From Nocardioides luteus (GTDB lineage Bacteria > Actinomycetota > Actinomycetes > Propionibacteriales > Nocardioidaceae): 64,000 nt of DNA. The stretch spans positions 68,516 through 132,515 of the forward strand of contig NZ_BMRK01000005.1 in NCBI RefSeq assembly GCF_014648595.1. Direction: 5' to 3'. Below the pieces are notes generated by a model. That model saw only the letters and a program-made list of their open reading frames with translations, did no database searches and had not been told where the DNA came from. The translations under genes and the position numbers were made by a program. Positions 8,533 through 17,279 of this stretch are shown piece by piece (position 1 is the first letter of the stretch; every line of letters starts with the position of its first letter).

Positions 8533-9624
8533 TCACGGTCTCTCGTATGCAGCCTGTGTATCCGATCCCACGGTAGGGCCCGGCACACCGTCATTCTCGG
8601 CGGCGCGCCGATCATCCTCCCTTACGCTGCTCAGCCGCTCAACCGCACGTATCTCCACGGGTCGGGGCGTCTGGAGGTCGTCATCGGTCACCGACAGCTC
8701 GTTGAACCTCCTGGCGGCCACCAGGACCCGGTTGTCCAAGGACCCGATCGCTTGGTTGTAGCGGGTCACCGCGGTGTTCAGCGAGCGCCCGATCCCGTCC
8801 AGGTGGCCGGACATCGTCGAGAGGCGTTGGTGCAGGTCACGGCCCAGTCTATGGATCTCGCGGGCCTGCTCGGCGAGGGCCTCGTGGGACCAGCCGTGGG
8901 CGACCGTGCGCAGCAGCGCGATCAGCGTCGTGGGGGAGGCGAGCACGACCCGGCGCTCCCCGGCGTACTCGATCAGGCCCGGCTCGGTCTCGACTGCCGC
9001 AGAGAGGAACGATTCGGCCGGCACGAAGAGCACGACGAACTCGGGAGACTCCTCCAGGAAGCGCCAGTAGGCCTTCGAGGCGAGCTGGTCCACATGCGTA
9101 CGCAACTGGGCGGTGTGCCTGCGCAGGTGGGCTCGATAGTCGTCCTCGTCGTCCGCGGCCGCCGCGTCGAGGTAGGCGTCGAGCGGGACCTTGGAGTCCA
9201 CGACCAGCTCCTTCCCACCGGAGAGGTGCACCACCAGGTCCGGACGCAGGCGTCCGTCCTCGAGATGGACCTGCTCGGAGAAGTCGCACTTGTCGACGAG
9301 CCCGGCCAGCTCCACCGCACGACGCAGGTGCATCTCGCCCCAACGGCCCCTGACCTGGGGTTTGCGGAGCGCGGTCGACAGCGACCGGGTCTCGAGCTGC
9401 AGCCGGCTGACCTCGGTCTCGAACTGGCCCTGCCAGCGAGCCCGCTCCCGGTCGAGATGCTGCATCTGGTCGCTGAGCCGGTCGAGCCCCTGCATCACCT
9501 CGGCCTGGTCGACCATCCCGGCCCCGACCGCGTCCACGCTTCTGGCACGCACCCACAGCACCCCGAGCACGACGCCCAGGGCGAGACCGATCATCAGTCC
9601 GAGCACCAGGATCCAGATCTCCAT
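8533..9624 (-). CDS. rmuC: DNA recombination protein RmuC
   Basis: RmuC proteins limit inversions at short inverted repeats and carry a PD-(D/E)XK-type nuclease-like fold. The 363-aa product has one N-terminal membrane anchor (about residues 3-24), a coiled coil (about 38-85), then the RmuC domain with VRGRWGEMHLRRAVELAGL, RPDLVVHLSGGKELVVDSKVPLDAY and FVPAESFLSAAVE. The C-terminal tail after about residue 310 is low-complexity. It starts at ATG 9624, divergent from the TfoX-like gene. Confidence 0.93.
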   Translation of the reverse strand: MEIWILVLGLMIGLALGVVLGVLWVRARSVDAVGAGMVDQAEVMQGLDRLSDQMQHLDRERARWQGQFETEVSRLQLETRSLSTALRKPQVRGRWGEMHLRRAVELAGLVDKCDFSEQVHLEDGRLRPDLVVHLSGGKELVVDSKVPLDAYLDAAAADDEDDYRAHLRRHTAQLRTHVDQLASKAYWRFLEESPEFVVLFVPAESFLSAAVETEPGLIEYAGERRVVLASPTTLIALLRTVAHGWSHEALAEQAREIHRLGRDLHQRLSTMSGHLDGIGRSLNTAVTRYNQAIGSLDNRVLVAARRFNELSVTDDDLQTPRPVEIRAVERLSSVREDDRRAAENDGVPGPTVGSDTQAAYERP

Positions 9625-9683
9625 GTGCTGATCCTCGCAGGGACCACCGACACAATTGCGTCGACTCGTGGTTGCATGGGGAC

Positions 9684-10010
9684 ATGGCCTACGACGCCGA
9701 GCTCGCCGAACGTGTCCGCGCCCTGATGCCTGCCGAGGTCACCGAGCAGAAGATGTTCGGAGCGCTGGCGTTCATGGTCAACGGCAACATGGCCTGCGCC
9801 GTCGGCCCCGACGACCTGCTCGTACGCACCGGCAGGTCCGCCTACGAGGCCGCCATCGCCGCCGGCGCCGAGCCGATGACGATGGGGGAGCGGACGATGT
9901 CCGGCTACGTCAACGTCGCCGCCGACCTGGTCGCCGGTGACGCGCTCGCCGACTGGGTCCGGCGTGGCATCGCAACCGCGCAGTCCCTGCCGCCGAAGCC
10001 TCCGAAGTAG
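9684..10010 (+). CDS. TfoX N-terminal domain protein
   Basis: A 108-aa protein consisting of a single TfoX/Sxy N-terminal domain (KMFGALAFMVNGNMACAVGPDDLLVR, then MTMGERTMSGYVNVAADLV). In gamma-proteobacteria the domain is part of competence regulator Sxy; in actinobacteria small stand-alone copies have no established role. ATG 9684 is preferred over the in-frame TTG at 9672. The gene converges on xthA. Confidence 0.85.
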   Translation: MAYDAELAERVRALMPAEVTEQKMFGALAFMVNGNMACAVGPDDLLVRTGRSAYEAAIAAGAEPMTMGERTMSGYVNVAADLVAGDALADWVRRGIATAQSLPPKPPK

Positions 10011-10034
10011 GTCGCCCGCAAGGGACGGCCGGTC

Positions 10035-10817
10035 TCAGTCGGACAGGTCGACGATCACCGGGGCGTGGTCGGAGGGAGCGCCGGTGCCGATGGCGGGGTT
10101 GCGCTCGTCGAGGTCGACGAAGGCGTTGGTGACTCGCGAGGCGAAGGCGGGGGAGCCGAGGACGAAGTCGATGCGGAGACCGCGGTTGCGCTCGAAGCGC
10201 TGTCGGTAGTAGTCGAAGTAGGTGTAGGCCTCCGGGCCGGGTACGTAGGGGCGTACGACGTCCTTGAAGTCCTTCTCGATCGCGAAGAAGGCGTCGCGCT
10301 CGGCGGGGGTGAGGTGGGTCTTGCCGACGAACTGCTTGGGGTCGAAGCAGTCCTCGTCGTAGGGGCAGACGTTCCAGTCGCCGACCATCGCCGAGGGGCC
10401 GTCGTGCCAGGCCGTGGCAGCCTTCTGCAGGGCGGCCAGCCACTCGAGCTTGTAGGCGTAGTGGGGGTCGTCGGGCTTGCGGCCGTTGGGCACGTAGACC
10501 GAGGTCACCCGCACCCCGCCGCAGTCGGCCGAGAGCGCGCGGGCCTCGGCGACGTCCTTGAACGTCGGCATCCCGTCGAAGCCGACCTGTACGTCGGAGA
10601 GGCCGACGCGCGAGACCAGCGCGACGCCGTTCCACTGGTCGTACCCCACCGAGGCGACCTCGTAGCCGCGCGCCTCGATGCCCATCGTGGGGATCTGGTC
10701 GGGCCGGGCCTTGGTCTCCTGCAGCGCGAGCACGTCGATCGAGTGGCGCTCGAGGAAGGCCTCGACGCGGTCGATGCGGGAGCGGATGGAGTTGATGTTC
10801 CAGGTGGCGATACGCAC
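10035..10817 (-). CDS. xthA: Exodeoxyribonuclease III (AP endonuclease)
   Basis: Base-excision repair enzyme that incises abasic sites and has 3'-5' exonuclease activity. The 260-aa product is close to E. coli XthA in length. It has WNINSIRSR, LQETK (metal ligand Glu34), YVPNGRK, GDWNV, RIDFVLGS and terminal SDHAPV. GTG 10817 is chosen because TAGTCT lies seven bases upstream, which excludes a long in-frame N-terminal extension that would run into the divergent ABC gene. Confidence 0.96.
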   Translation of the reverse strand: MRIATWNINSIRSRIDRVEAFLERHSIDVLALQETKARPDQIPTMGIEARGYEVASVGYDQWNGVALVSRVGLSDVQVGFDGMPTFKDVAEARALSADCGGVRVTSVYVPNGRKPDDPHYAYKLEWLAALQKAATAWHDGPSAMVGDWNVCPYDEDCFDPKQFVGKTHLTPAERDAFFAIEKDFKDVVRPYVPGPEAYTYFDYYRQRFERNRGLRIDFVLGSPAFASRVTNAFVDLDERNPAIGTGAPSDHAPVIVDLSD

Positions 10818-10824
10818 GCCCGTC

Positions 10825-10830
10825 AGACTA
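10825..10830 (-). promoter_or_regulatory. xthA -10 element, leaderless start
   Basis: TAGTCT, seven bases before the GTG at 10817. Confidence 0.6.
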
Positions 10831-10849
10831 TCGAGGTCTACCACTGGAC

Positions 10850-10855
10850 TAACGT
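10850..10855 (+). promoter_or_regulatory. -10 element of the divergent ABC importer operon
   Basis: TAACGT, seven bases before the GTG at 10863. It lies 20 bases from the xthA element on the other strand, so the two promoters are back to back. Confidence 0.6.
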
Positions 10856-10862
10856 TTGAGGC

Positions 10863-11654
10863 GTGGCCAGCGCGACGATCGAGATGCACGGGGTCCGCCG
10901 TCTCTACCAGCAGGCCGATCTCACCGACACGATCGCCCTCGACGGCATCGATCTCACCATCGAGCCCGGCACCTTCGTCAGCATCATCGGCCCCTCCGGC
11001 TGCGGCAAGTCGACGCTGCTGCGGCTGATCAGCGGCCAGGAGCCGACGGACGCGGGCCGGATCACCGTCTGCGGTCTGACGCCCACGGAGGCGGCCGAGG
11101 CGAAGGCCTTCGGATTCGTGCCGCAGTCGCCCGCGCTGCTGCCCTGGCTCAGCGTGCTCGGCAACGTGACGCTGCCCCACAAGGTCAACCGGCGTCACGA
11201 CCGCGGCCTGCCCGACCTGGAGGGGATGCTGCGCGAGGTCGGTCTGGGGGAGTCGATCCACAAGCTCCCTGCCGAGCTCTCCGGCGGCATGAAGCAGCGG
11301 ACCGCGATCGTACGCGCCTTCGGGCTGCGCCCCGACGTACTCCTCCTCGACGAGCCGTTCGGTGCACTCGACGAGTTCACCCGCGAGGCGCTCCAGGAGC
11401 AGCTGCTGCAGCTGTGGGAGCAGACCCGCGCGACCGTCGTCTTCGTGACCCACTCGATCGCCGAGGCGGTCCGGCTCTCCGACAGGGTCGTGGTGATGGC
11501 GCCGCGGCCGGGCCGGGTCACCGACGTCATCGACATCGACCTGCCCCGCCCGCGCCACCAGGAGGTCATCACCTCCCCGGAGTTCCACGCCTTCGAGCTC
11601 ACCCTGCGCGAGCGGCTCAGGGACGCGTTCAGCGGAAGCGGGCTCCAGAGGTGA
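10863..11654 (+). CDS. ABC transporter ATP-binding protein, nitrate/sulfonate/taurine family
   Basis: ATPase of an NMT1/SsuA-type importer. The 263-aa protein has Walker A GPSGCGKST (about residues 43-51), signature LSGGMKQRTAIVRAF and Walker B VLLLDEPFGALDEFTRE, the last being typical of the SsuB/TauB/NrtD subfamily. Its stop overlaps the permease start in a GTGA junction (11651-11654). Substrate unknown; sulfonates, nitrate or the thiamine precursor HMP are all compatible. Confidence 0.92.
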   Translation: MASATIEMHGVRRLYQQADLTDTIALDGIDLTIEPGTFVSIIGPSGCGKSTLLRLISGQEPTDAGRITVCGLTPTEAAEAKAFGFVPQSPALLPWLSVLGNVTLPHKVNRRHDRGLPDLEGMLREVGLGESIHKLPAELSGGMKQRTAIVRAFGLRPDVLLLDEPFGALDEFTREALQEQLLQLWEQTRATVVFVTHSIAEAVRLSDRVVVMAPRPGRVTDVIDIDLPRPRHQEVITSPEFHAFELTLRERLRDAFSGSGLQR

Positions 11655-12448
11655 GCCGCGACGGACAGGGGGTCTCGACGAGATCGACCGTCGTTCGCCG
11701 CATGCTGCGCCCGGCGTACTGGCTGCCGTTCGTCCTCCTCCTGGTGGTGCTCGGGCTCGGCTGGGAGCTGGGCGCGCGGCACGTGCCCTACCTGTTCGCA
11801 CCCCTGGGTGACATCGCGGGCGTGCTGACCGGCGACCCCGGCTACTTCGTCTCCAACACCCTGGTCACGCTCAGCGAGGCGCTGGTGGGGCTCGGGATCG
11901 GCTTCGTCGCCGCCTTCGCGCTCGCCGTCGTGGTGAGCGAGGTCGGTGTGGTGCGGCGGGCGGTGATGCCGGTGGCCGTGGTGCTCTCGGTGACGCCGCT
12001 GGTCGCGATCGCGCCGCTGCTCGTGGTGGCGCTCGGGTTCGGGATGGCGCCGAAGGTGGTGCTGACCGCGCTCGTCTGCTTCTTCCCGATCCTGATCAAC
12101 GTCGCCGCCGGGCTGCGAGCGGTGCCGGGCCCGGTGCTGCAGGTCTATCGCACGGTCGCGGCGAGCCGGCTGGAGGTGCTGCGACACCTGCGGGTGCCGG
12201 CCTCGCTGCCGTACGTCTTCGCGTCCCTGCGCATCGTCTTCCCGCTGTCGCTGATCGGCGCCGTCGTCGCCGAGCTCTCGGCCGCGGGATCGGCCGACGG
12301 GCTCGGCAGCGTGATCCAGGTGGCCAGCTCGCAGAACAGACTGGCTACCGTGTGGGCAGCGATCTTCGTCCTCGCGGCGCTCGGTTCGCTGCTGTTCTGG
12401 CTCGTGACGCTCGCCGAGCGGCGAGTGCTCCACTGGCACGAGTCCTGA
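11651..12448 (+). CDS. ABC transporter permease, SsuC/TauC-like
   Basis: A 265-aa membrane permease with about six transmembrane helices. The coupling loop VYRTVAASRLEVLRHLRVPASLPYVFASLRI is the EAA-type motif that contacts the ATPase. It has a short charged N-terminus (VSRDGQGVSTRSTVVRR) after the GTG start and overlaps the ATPase gene by four bases. The third gene of the operon follows after 20 bases. Confidence 0.92.
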   Translation: MSRDGQGVSTRSTVVRRMLRPAYWLPFVLLLVVLGLGWELGARHVPYLFAPLGDIAGVLTGDPGYFVSNTLVTLSEALVGLGIGFVAAFALAVVVSEVGVVRRAVMPVAVVLSVTPLVAIAPLLVVALGFGMAPKVVLTALVCFFPILINVAAGLRAVPGPVLQVYRTVAASRLEVLRHLRVPASLPYVFASLRIVFPLSLIGAVVAELSAAGSADGLGSVIQVASSQNRLATVWAAIFVLAALGSLLFWLVTLAERRVLHWHES

Positions 12449-12468
12449 TCCCCTTGAAGGAGCCCCTG

Positions 12469-13557
12469 ATGCCTCGCGTACGTCTGATCGCCGCTGCCCT
12501 CACCTCGGCGACGGTCCTGCTGGGTGCCCTGACCGCCTGCGGCTCGTCGTCCGACTCCGCAGGCGAGGAGGGGAGCGCGGTCTCGGCCGAGCGCTGCGAG
12601 CAGAACAAGGACGCCGGGAAGATCACCTACATGTCCGGCTACTACTGGCAGGCGTCGGCCTCGATCATGGAGGCGATCGCCGCCGACCGGCTCGGCTACT
12701 TCGAGGACCTGTGTCTCGACGTCGAGCTCCAGCCCGGCTCGGGCGACGTCTCCCAGAACGCCAAGCTGATCGCCGCCGGGAAGGTGCAGGTCGGCCCGCT
12801 CTCCGAGCAGGACATCATGACCTCGAACGCCAGCGGTCTCGAGGTGCTGGGCGTCTCGTCCTACTCCAACGCGGGCCTGGACGTGCTGATGACCGGCACC
12901 GGCATCACCGACCTCAAGGAGCTCGAGGGCAAGACCCTCGGCCACAAGGGGTGGGTGCCCGTCGGTGTGCAGGCGATGCTCGCCGAGGCGGGCGTCGATA
13001 TGTCCAAGGTCAAGCAGGTCAAGGTCGGCTACGACCCCGGCGTCCTGACTCGCGGCCAGGTCGACGCGCTGGTCGGCTTCGTCTCCAACGAGCCCAACCA
13101 GCTGAAGGAGGCCGGGGAGGACGTCACCGTCTGGGAGCCGACCGACTTCGACGTGCCGGGCTCGCTGGGCGCCTACTCCGTCAACCCGGCCTGGGCGAAG
13201 AAGCACCCGACCGCGGTGCAGGACGTCCTCCGCGCCGTCTTCAAGGCCTACACCTACTGCGCCGCCGACGAGCACGTCGGGGAGTGCATCGGCTACCAGC
13301 ACGACCTCGCCGGCGCCGAGTCCGACGAGAAGCACGAGACCGCCATCTGGCGCACCGAGGTCGAGGTCGCTGCCGACAACCCGCTCCCGGTCAGGTTCGG
13401 CTCGGTCGACCCCGACAACGTCGCCGCGCTGGCCGAGGTCGTCACGACGTACGCAGGGCAGAAGGTCACGCCCGAGCAGGCCGCCTCCTGGTTCGACACG
13501 TCCTTCGCCGAGGCCGTGGTCGACGCGGACGGCAAGGTGATCTGGCCCGCCCCCTGA
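12469..13557 (+). CDS. NMT1/THI5-type ABC substrate-binding lipoprotein
   Basis: Receptor of the preceding importer. The 362-aa precursor has a signal peptide ending in LTACGSSSDSAG (lipobox cysteine near residue 24). The mature part has an NMT1-type fold: YWQASASIMEAIAADRLGYFEDLCLDVELQPG, LKELEGKTLGHKGWVP and LVGFVSNEPNQL. It has six cysteines, more than usual for the family, some likely disulfide-bonded. AAGGAG at 12457-12462, six bases before ATG 12469, fixes the start. Ligand not identifiable by eye. Confidence 0.9.
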   Translation: MPRVRLIAAALTSATVLLGALTACGSSSDSAGEEGSAVSAERCEQNKDAGKITYMSGYYWQASASIMEAIAADRLGYFEDLCLDVELQPGSGDVSQNAKLIAAGKVQVGPLSEQDIMTSNASGLEVLGVSSYSNAGLDVLMTGTGITDLKELEGKTLGHKGWVPVGVQAMLAEAGVDMSKVKQVKVGYDPGVLTRGQVDALVGFVSNEPNQLKEAGEDVTVWEPTDFDVPGSLGAYSVNPAWAKKHPTAVQDVLRAVFKAYTYCAADEHVGECIGYQHDLAGAESDEKHETAIWRTEVEVAADNPLPVRFGSVDPDNVAALAEVVTTYAGQKVTPEQAASWFDTSFAEAVVDADGKVIWPAP

Positions 13558-13559
13558 CC

Positions 13560-13722
13560 GCCGAGACGTCGATTCTCGACGCCGAGACGTCGAAAATCGA
13601 CGCCGAGAGGTCAGAGTTCGAAATGCCGGTTCATGGGCAGCGGCAGTTTCCCGCCATGGCGGGAAACTGCCGCGTTCCGATGACCATTCGGCGTCAGAAT
13701 TCGACCTCTCGGGGCCAGAAAC
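13560..13722. repeat. 21-bp periodic repeat block with perfect 34-bp palindrome
   Basis: Three 21-bp units start at 13560, 13581 and 13602 (pattern GCCGAGACGTCGA followed by an eight-base half). They are followed by a perfect 34-bp palindrome at 13640-13673 whose half-site is GCGGCAGTTTCCCGCCA, then imperfect inverted copies up to about 13722. The block lies exactly between two convergent genes, as does a related block at 48272-48375. The palindrome could act as a bidirectional terminator, though it lacks a U tract. Confidence 0.85.
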
Positions 13723-13737
13723 TGACCGTTCGGGGCG

Positions 13738-15612
13738 CTAGTAGGACAGGCCGTGACCGAGCGGGAAGAGACCCGGGATCTCGACCGGGAGCTTGCCGGT
13801 CGGGTCGACCTCACCGTGGATCACCTTCACCAGCGACTCGATCTGGTGGGAGGTGTAGCCGTAGGTGTCCAGGACGGTCGCGGCCTCGGGGAAGGACGCC
13901 ACGTCGTAGGGGTTTCGCATCGCGGCCACGACCACCGGGGTGTCGGTGGCCAGCAGCGCCTTGACCAGCTTGGTCTGGGCCACGGCGGCCGGGGTGGGGT
14001 CCCCTGTCGCGGGGTTGATCTGCCAGGCGTTGTTGGTCGAGACCACGACGAGGTCCTTGCCCTCGGCGGCCGCGACGGCGGCGTCGATGTTGGCGTCGGT
14101 CGGGGTCGTACCCGACTGCAGCACCTCGGTCGTGGCTCCGCGCTCCTCGAACCCCGCGGCGATGCCCGAGGTCGTGTCGACACCCCAGCCCGCGACCAGG
14201 ACGTCCTTGGCGCCGGCGTCGAGCGGCAGCAGGCCGTCGTCGTTCTTCACCAGGGTCGTGGTGCGGTCGGAGATCGCCTGGGCGTCGGCCTTGTGCGTCG
14301 GGTCGGCGAAGACGGCCGAAGCGGCGGCGGGGTCGACGAACGGGCTCTTGAAGATCTCGTTGTCGAGCTTGTGCTTCAGGATGCGGTAGACCGACTCGTC
14401 GAGCCGCTTGCGGGAGATGGTGCCGTCCTTGACGGCGTCGACGACCGCGGCGTACGCGGTGTCCATCTGCGGCGGGATGAGCAGCTGGTCGGCACCGGCG
14501 AGGAAGGCCTCGACCGGCGCCACGTCGGCCGGGTAGGTGTCGCTGGCACCCTGCATGTCGAGAGCGTCGGTCACGATCAGGCCGTCGAAGCCCAGCTCCT
14601 CGCGGAGCAGGCCGGTGAGGATCGGCTCCGACATGGTGGCCGGCTCGCCGCTCGGGTCGATCGAGGGCACGGTCACATGGGCGGTCATGATCGCGTCGAT
14701 CCCGGCGTCGATCGCAGCCTCGAAGGGCGGCAGGTCGATCGCCTCGAGCTCCTCGCGGCTGTGGGTCACCTCGGGCAGGCCGTAGTGGCTGTCGGTGCCG
14801 GTGTCGCCGTGGCCCGGGAAGTGCTTGGCGATCGAGGAGAGGCCGCCGTCGTCGAAGCCGCCGACCTCGGCGGCCACGATGTCGGAGACCGCGCCGGCGT
14901 CGGCACCGGCGGAGCGGATCCCGATCACCGGGTTGTTCGGGTTGAGGTTGACGTCGGCCACGGGCGCGTAGTCCTGGGTGATGCCGACGGCGGCCAGCTC
15001 GGAGCCGATCACCTCGGCGGACCGGGCCGCATCGTCGGTCGAGCCGCCGGCGCCCAGCGCCATCTGGCCGGGCATCTGGGTCGCGCCGCTGGCCGGACCG
15101 AACCGGGCCACGAGCGCACCGCCCTCCTGGTCGACGGCGATGTTGAGCGGGATCTTGGGGCGCTGCTCGAGCGCGGCACGCTGGAGACCGTTGGAGAGGG
15201 TCGCGACCTGGGCCGCGTCACCGATGTTGTCGGGGCCGCGCGTGGTGAAGTAGATGACCCCGCCGGGCTGGTACTTCGCGATCGCCTGCGCCGGGGTGTC
15301 GACGCCGTAGAGCTTCTGGTTGCCGGCCTTCGCCGCGTCGCTGACGTCGTCGGCGTCGCGTCCGTAGACCTCGATGACGAAGAGCTGACCGATCTTCTGC
15401 TCGAGCGACATGTGTCGCATCAGCGAGGTGATCTGGCCGTGCTGGTTCGGGTTGTCAGGTTTGCCGGGCTTGTCCGGCTTCTTGCTCGCCGTGATGGCGG
15501 GCCGGTCCGAGTCGGTGGCGTGGCTCGCTGTGTACGGCATGGCGACCGCCACTGCCGCGGCAAGACCTGCCGCCGCCATCCTTCCGCCCCTGGTCAGCGT
15601 CGTTCTGCCCAT
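13738..15612 (-). CDS. nagZ: Secreted glycoside hydrolase family 3 protein, NagZ-type beta-N-acetylhexosaminidase
   Basis: A 624-aa GH3 enzyme that probably removes N-acetylglucosamine from peptidoglycan or chitin fragments. The signal peptide (about residues 1-33, ending near SHA-TDSD) suggests export. The catalytic barrel shows AVDQEGGALVARF, the NagZ signature KHFPGHGDT followed by DSH (His acid/base), and VTDALDM with the Asp nucleophile. A C-terminal alpha/beta domain gives a length close to the two-domain Bacillus YbbD/NagZ enzymes. A charged Lys/Pro-rich linker (about 44-58) follows the signal peptide. Confidence 0.9.
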   Translation of the reverse strand: MGRTTLTRGGRMAAAGLAAAVAVAMPYTASHATDSDRPAITASKKPDKPGKPDNPNQHGQITSLMRHMSLEQKIGQLFVIEVYGRDADDVSDAAKAGNQKLYGVDTPAQAIAKYQPGGVIYFTTRGPDNIGDAAQVATLSNGLQRAALEQRPKIPLNIAVDQEGGALVARFGPASGATQMPGQMALGAGGSTDDAARSAEVIGSELAAVGITQDYAPVADVNLNPNNPVIGIRSAGADAGAVSDIVAAEVGGFDDGGLSSIAKHFPGHGDTGTDSHYGLPEVTHSREELEAIDLPPFEAAIDAGIDAIMTAHVTVPSIDPSGEPATMSEPILTGLLREELGFDGLIVTDALDMQGASDTYPADVAPVEAFLAGADQLLIPPQMDTAYAAVVDAVKDGTISRKRLDESVYRILKHKLDNEIFKSPFVDPAAASAVFADPTHKADAQAISDRTTTLVKNDDGLLPLDAGAKDVLVAGWGVDTTSGIAAGFEERGATTEVLQSGTTPTDANIDAAVAAAEGKDLVVVSTNNAWQINPATGDPTPAAVAQTKLVKALLATDTPVVVAAMRNPYDVASFPEAATVLDTYGYTSHQIESLVKVIHGEVDPTGKLPVEIPGLFPLGHGLSY

Positions 15613-15795
15613 GACAACTCCTCAGTCTGAGCCGCCCGTGCGCGGCACGGCGACTCACTCTAGGTCCTTCCAACCGGTCATGGAAGAAAATTCCAGAGTC
15701 TTTGGAAATCGCACGCAGATTCGCCTGTGTGGACCGCGATCTCGGCGGACGAATTTTGCCGAAGCGGGTGGACAGAATGCCCCGGCAGGGACAAG

Positions 15796-16875
15796 GTGAC
15801 CTTCGTGCGCATCGTTGTCGGAGCCGCAGCGGCGGCCACTCTCGCCCTCACCACCCTCACCCTCGCGCCGGCGGCGCAGGCTGTGCAGACCGGCCAGCCG
15901 GGTCACCCAGGGGGTGCGTACGACTGGACGGCCGTGGACGTCGACACGACCCAGGGCTTCCGGGCGCTCGACGCCGTCGACGCGGACACCGCGTGGCTCG
16001 GCGGCGACGGCGGTGGCGTGTTCCGTACGACGGACGGCGGCCAGAGCTGGGACGAGGTCTCCCCGCCCGGATCGGAGGGGCTGCTCTTCCGTGACGTGGA
16101 GGCGCGCTCGGCCGATGAGGCGGTCGTGCTCTCGATCGGCGAGGGCGAGGCCAGCCGGATCTACAAGACCGTCGACGGCGGTGCGACCTGGACCGAGACG
16201 TTCCGCTCCACGGAGGCGGCCGCCTTCTACAACTGCGTCGACTTCTGGCCCGGCGGCGAGCGCGGCATCGCGATGAGCGACCCGGTCGACGGCGAGTGGC
16301 GGATCATCACCACCGACGACGGTGGCGACAGCTGGGAGATCGCGGACACGCGCGGCCTGGAGGCGCCGGGCGAGTTCGGCTACTCGGCCAGCGGCACCTG
16401 CCTGGTCACCGCCGGTGGGCGCGACGCCTGGATCGGCGGCGGTGGCGCCGCCTCGAAGATCTACGCCACCCACGACGGCGGCCGGTCCTGGTCCTCGGCC
16501 GACTCCACGATCGCGACCGGCGAGGCGGCCGGCGTCTTCGGCCTCGGCTTCCGAAACCCGCGCCAGGGCATCGCCGTCGGCGGCGACTTCGGCTTCGAGG
16601 ACGACGGCGTCGACCGTGCTGCGTACTCCACCGACGGCGGCCGCACCTGGACCAACTCCACCTCTGACCTGGGCGGATTCCGGGAGGCGGTCTCCTGGAT
16701 CGGCGGCCGCACCGCGATCGCGGTCGGGCCGAACGGCAGCGACATCAGCCACGACAACGGCCGTACGTGGGAGCCGTTCGGCGCCGCGCAGACGCGGTTC
16801 CACGTCGTCGACTGCGTCCACGGCACCTGTTGGGCCGCAGGTGCGGGCGGACGCGTCGGGGTGCTCGCGCGCTAG
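15796..16875 (+). CDS. Secreted BNR/Ycf48-like beta-propeller protein
   Basis: A 359-aa secreted protein with a signal peptide (ending LAPAAQA, about residue 30). It has a series of Asp-box (BNR) repeats: TDGGQSWDE, VDGGATWTE, DDGGDSWEI, HDGGRSWSS, TDGGRTWTN, HDNGRTWEP. The spacing suggests a six- or seven-bladed propeller as in plant photosystem assembly factor Ycf48/HCF136 and sialidases. It lacks a sialidase catalytic set that I can see, so function is unknown. GTG 15796 is preferred because AGGG ends five bases upstream; GTG 15805 is an alternative. The stop overlaps that of the next gene on a shared CTAG (16872-16875). Confidence 0.8.
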   Translation: MTFVRIVVGAAAAATLALTTLTLAPAAQAVQTGQPGHPGGAYDWTAVDVDTTQGFRALDAVDADTAWLGGDGGGVFRTTDGGQSWDEVSPPGSEGLLFRDVEARSADEAVVLSIGEGEASRIYKTVDGGATWTETFRSTEAAAFYNCVDFWPGGERGIAMSDPVDGEWRIITTDDGGDSWEIADTRGLEAPGEFGYSASGTCLVTAGGRDAWIGGGGAASKIYATHDGGRSWSSADSTIATGEAAGVFGLGFRNPRQGIAVGGDFGFEDDGVDRAAYSTDGGRTWTNSTSDLGGFREAVSWIGGRTAIAVGPNGSDISHDNGRTWEPFGAAQTRFHVVDCVHGTCWAAGAGGRVGVLAR

Positions 16876-17279
16876 ATCGTGAGCCCGATCTTCATCGGGC
16901 CGTGCGGCTTCCGCTCGTGGTCGCCGAGCTCGATGCAGAACTCGTTGCCCTCCGGGTCCTGGAGGGCAACGAAACCGCCGCCGTCCTCCGTGCGGTGGTC
17001 GCCGAGGATGGTGGCACCGAGCCCGAGCGCGCGCTCGACGAGCTCGTCGCGGGTGGTGTCCACGGGCTTGATGTCCATGTGGAGCCGGTTCTTCGCGGTC
17101 TTCGGCTCGGGCACCGGGATGAACAGCAGCATCGTCTCGGTCGACGGGTAGCTCTTGGCGACGACGACCTCCGGGTCCTCGTCGTAGAAGAGGTGCCAGC
17201 CGGTGATGGCCGACCAGAACTCGGCGAGCCCGCGGGCGTCGGCGCAGTCGAAGGTGAGGTGGCGGATGTGGATCGTCAT
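16872..17279 (-). CDS. VOC (glyoxalase/bleomycin resistance) family protein
   Basis: A 135-aa vicinal-oxygen-chelate fold protein: IRHLTFDCADARGLAEFWSAITGW at the start, then RLHMDIKPVD and FVALQDPEGNEFCIELG, the last containing the usual metal-ligand Glu. Family members include dioxygenases and resistance proteins, so the substrate cannot be named. ATG 17279 overlaps the stop of the upstream PH-domain gene by four bases, suggesting a three-gene operon 19386 to 16872. Confidence 0.88.
   Translation of the reverse strand: MTIHIRHLTFDCADARGLAEFWSAITGWHLFYDEDPEVVVAKSYPSTETMLLFIPVPEPKTAKNRLHMDIKPVDTTRDELVERALGLGATILGDHRTEDGGGFVALQDPEGNEFCIELGDHERKPHGPMKIGLTI

Noticed and set aside
12449-12468. 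Thiamine-type riboswitch for the NMT1-like importer
   Set aside because: The operon promoter is leaderless at 10863 and the gap before the receptor gene is only 20 bases, so there is no room for an aptamer.
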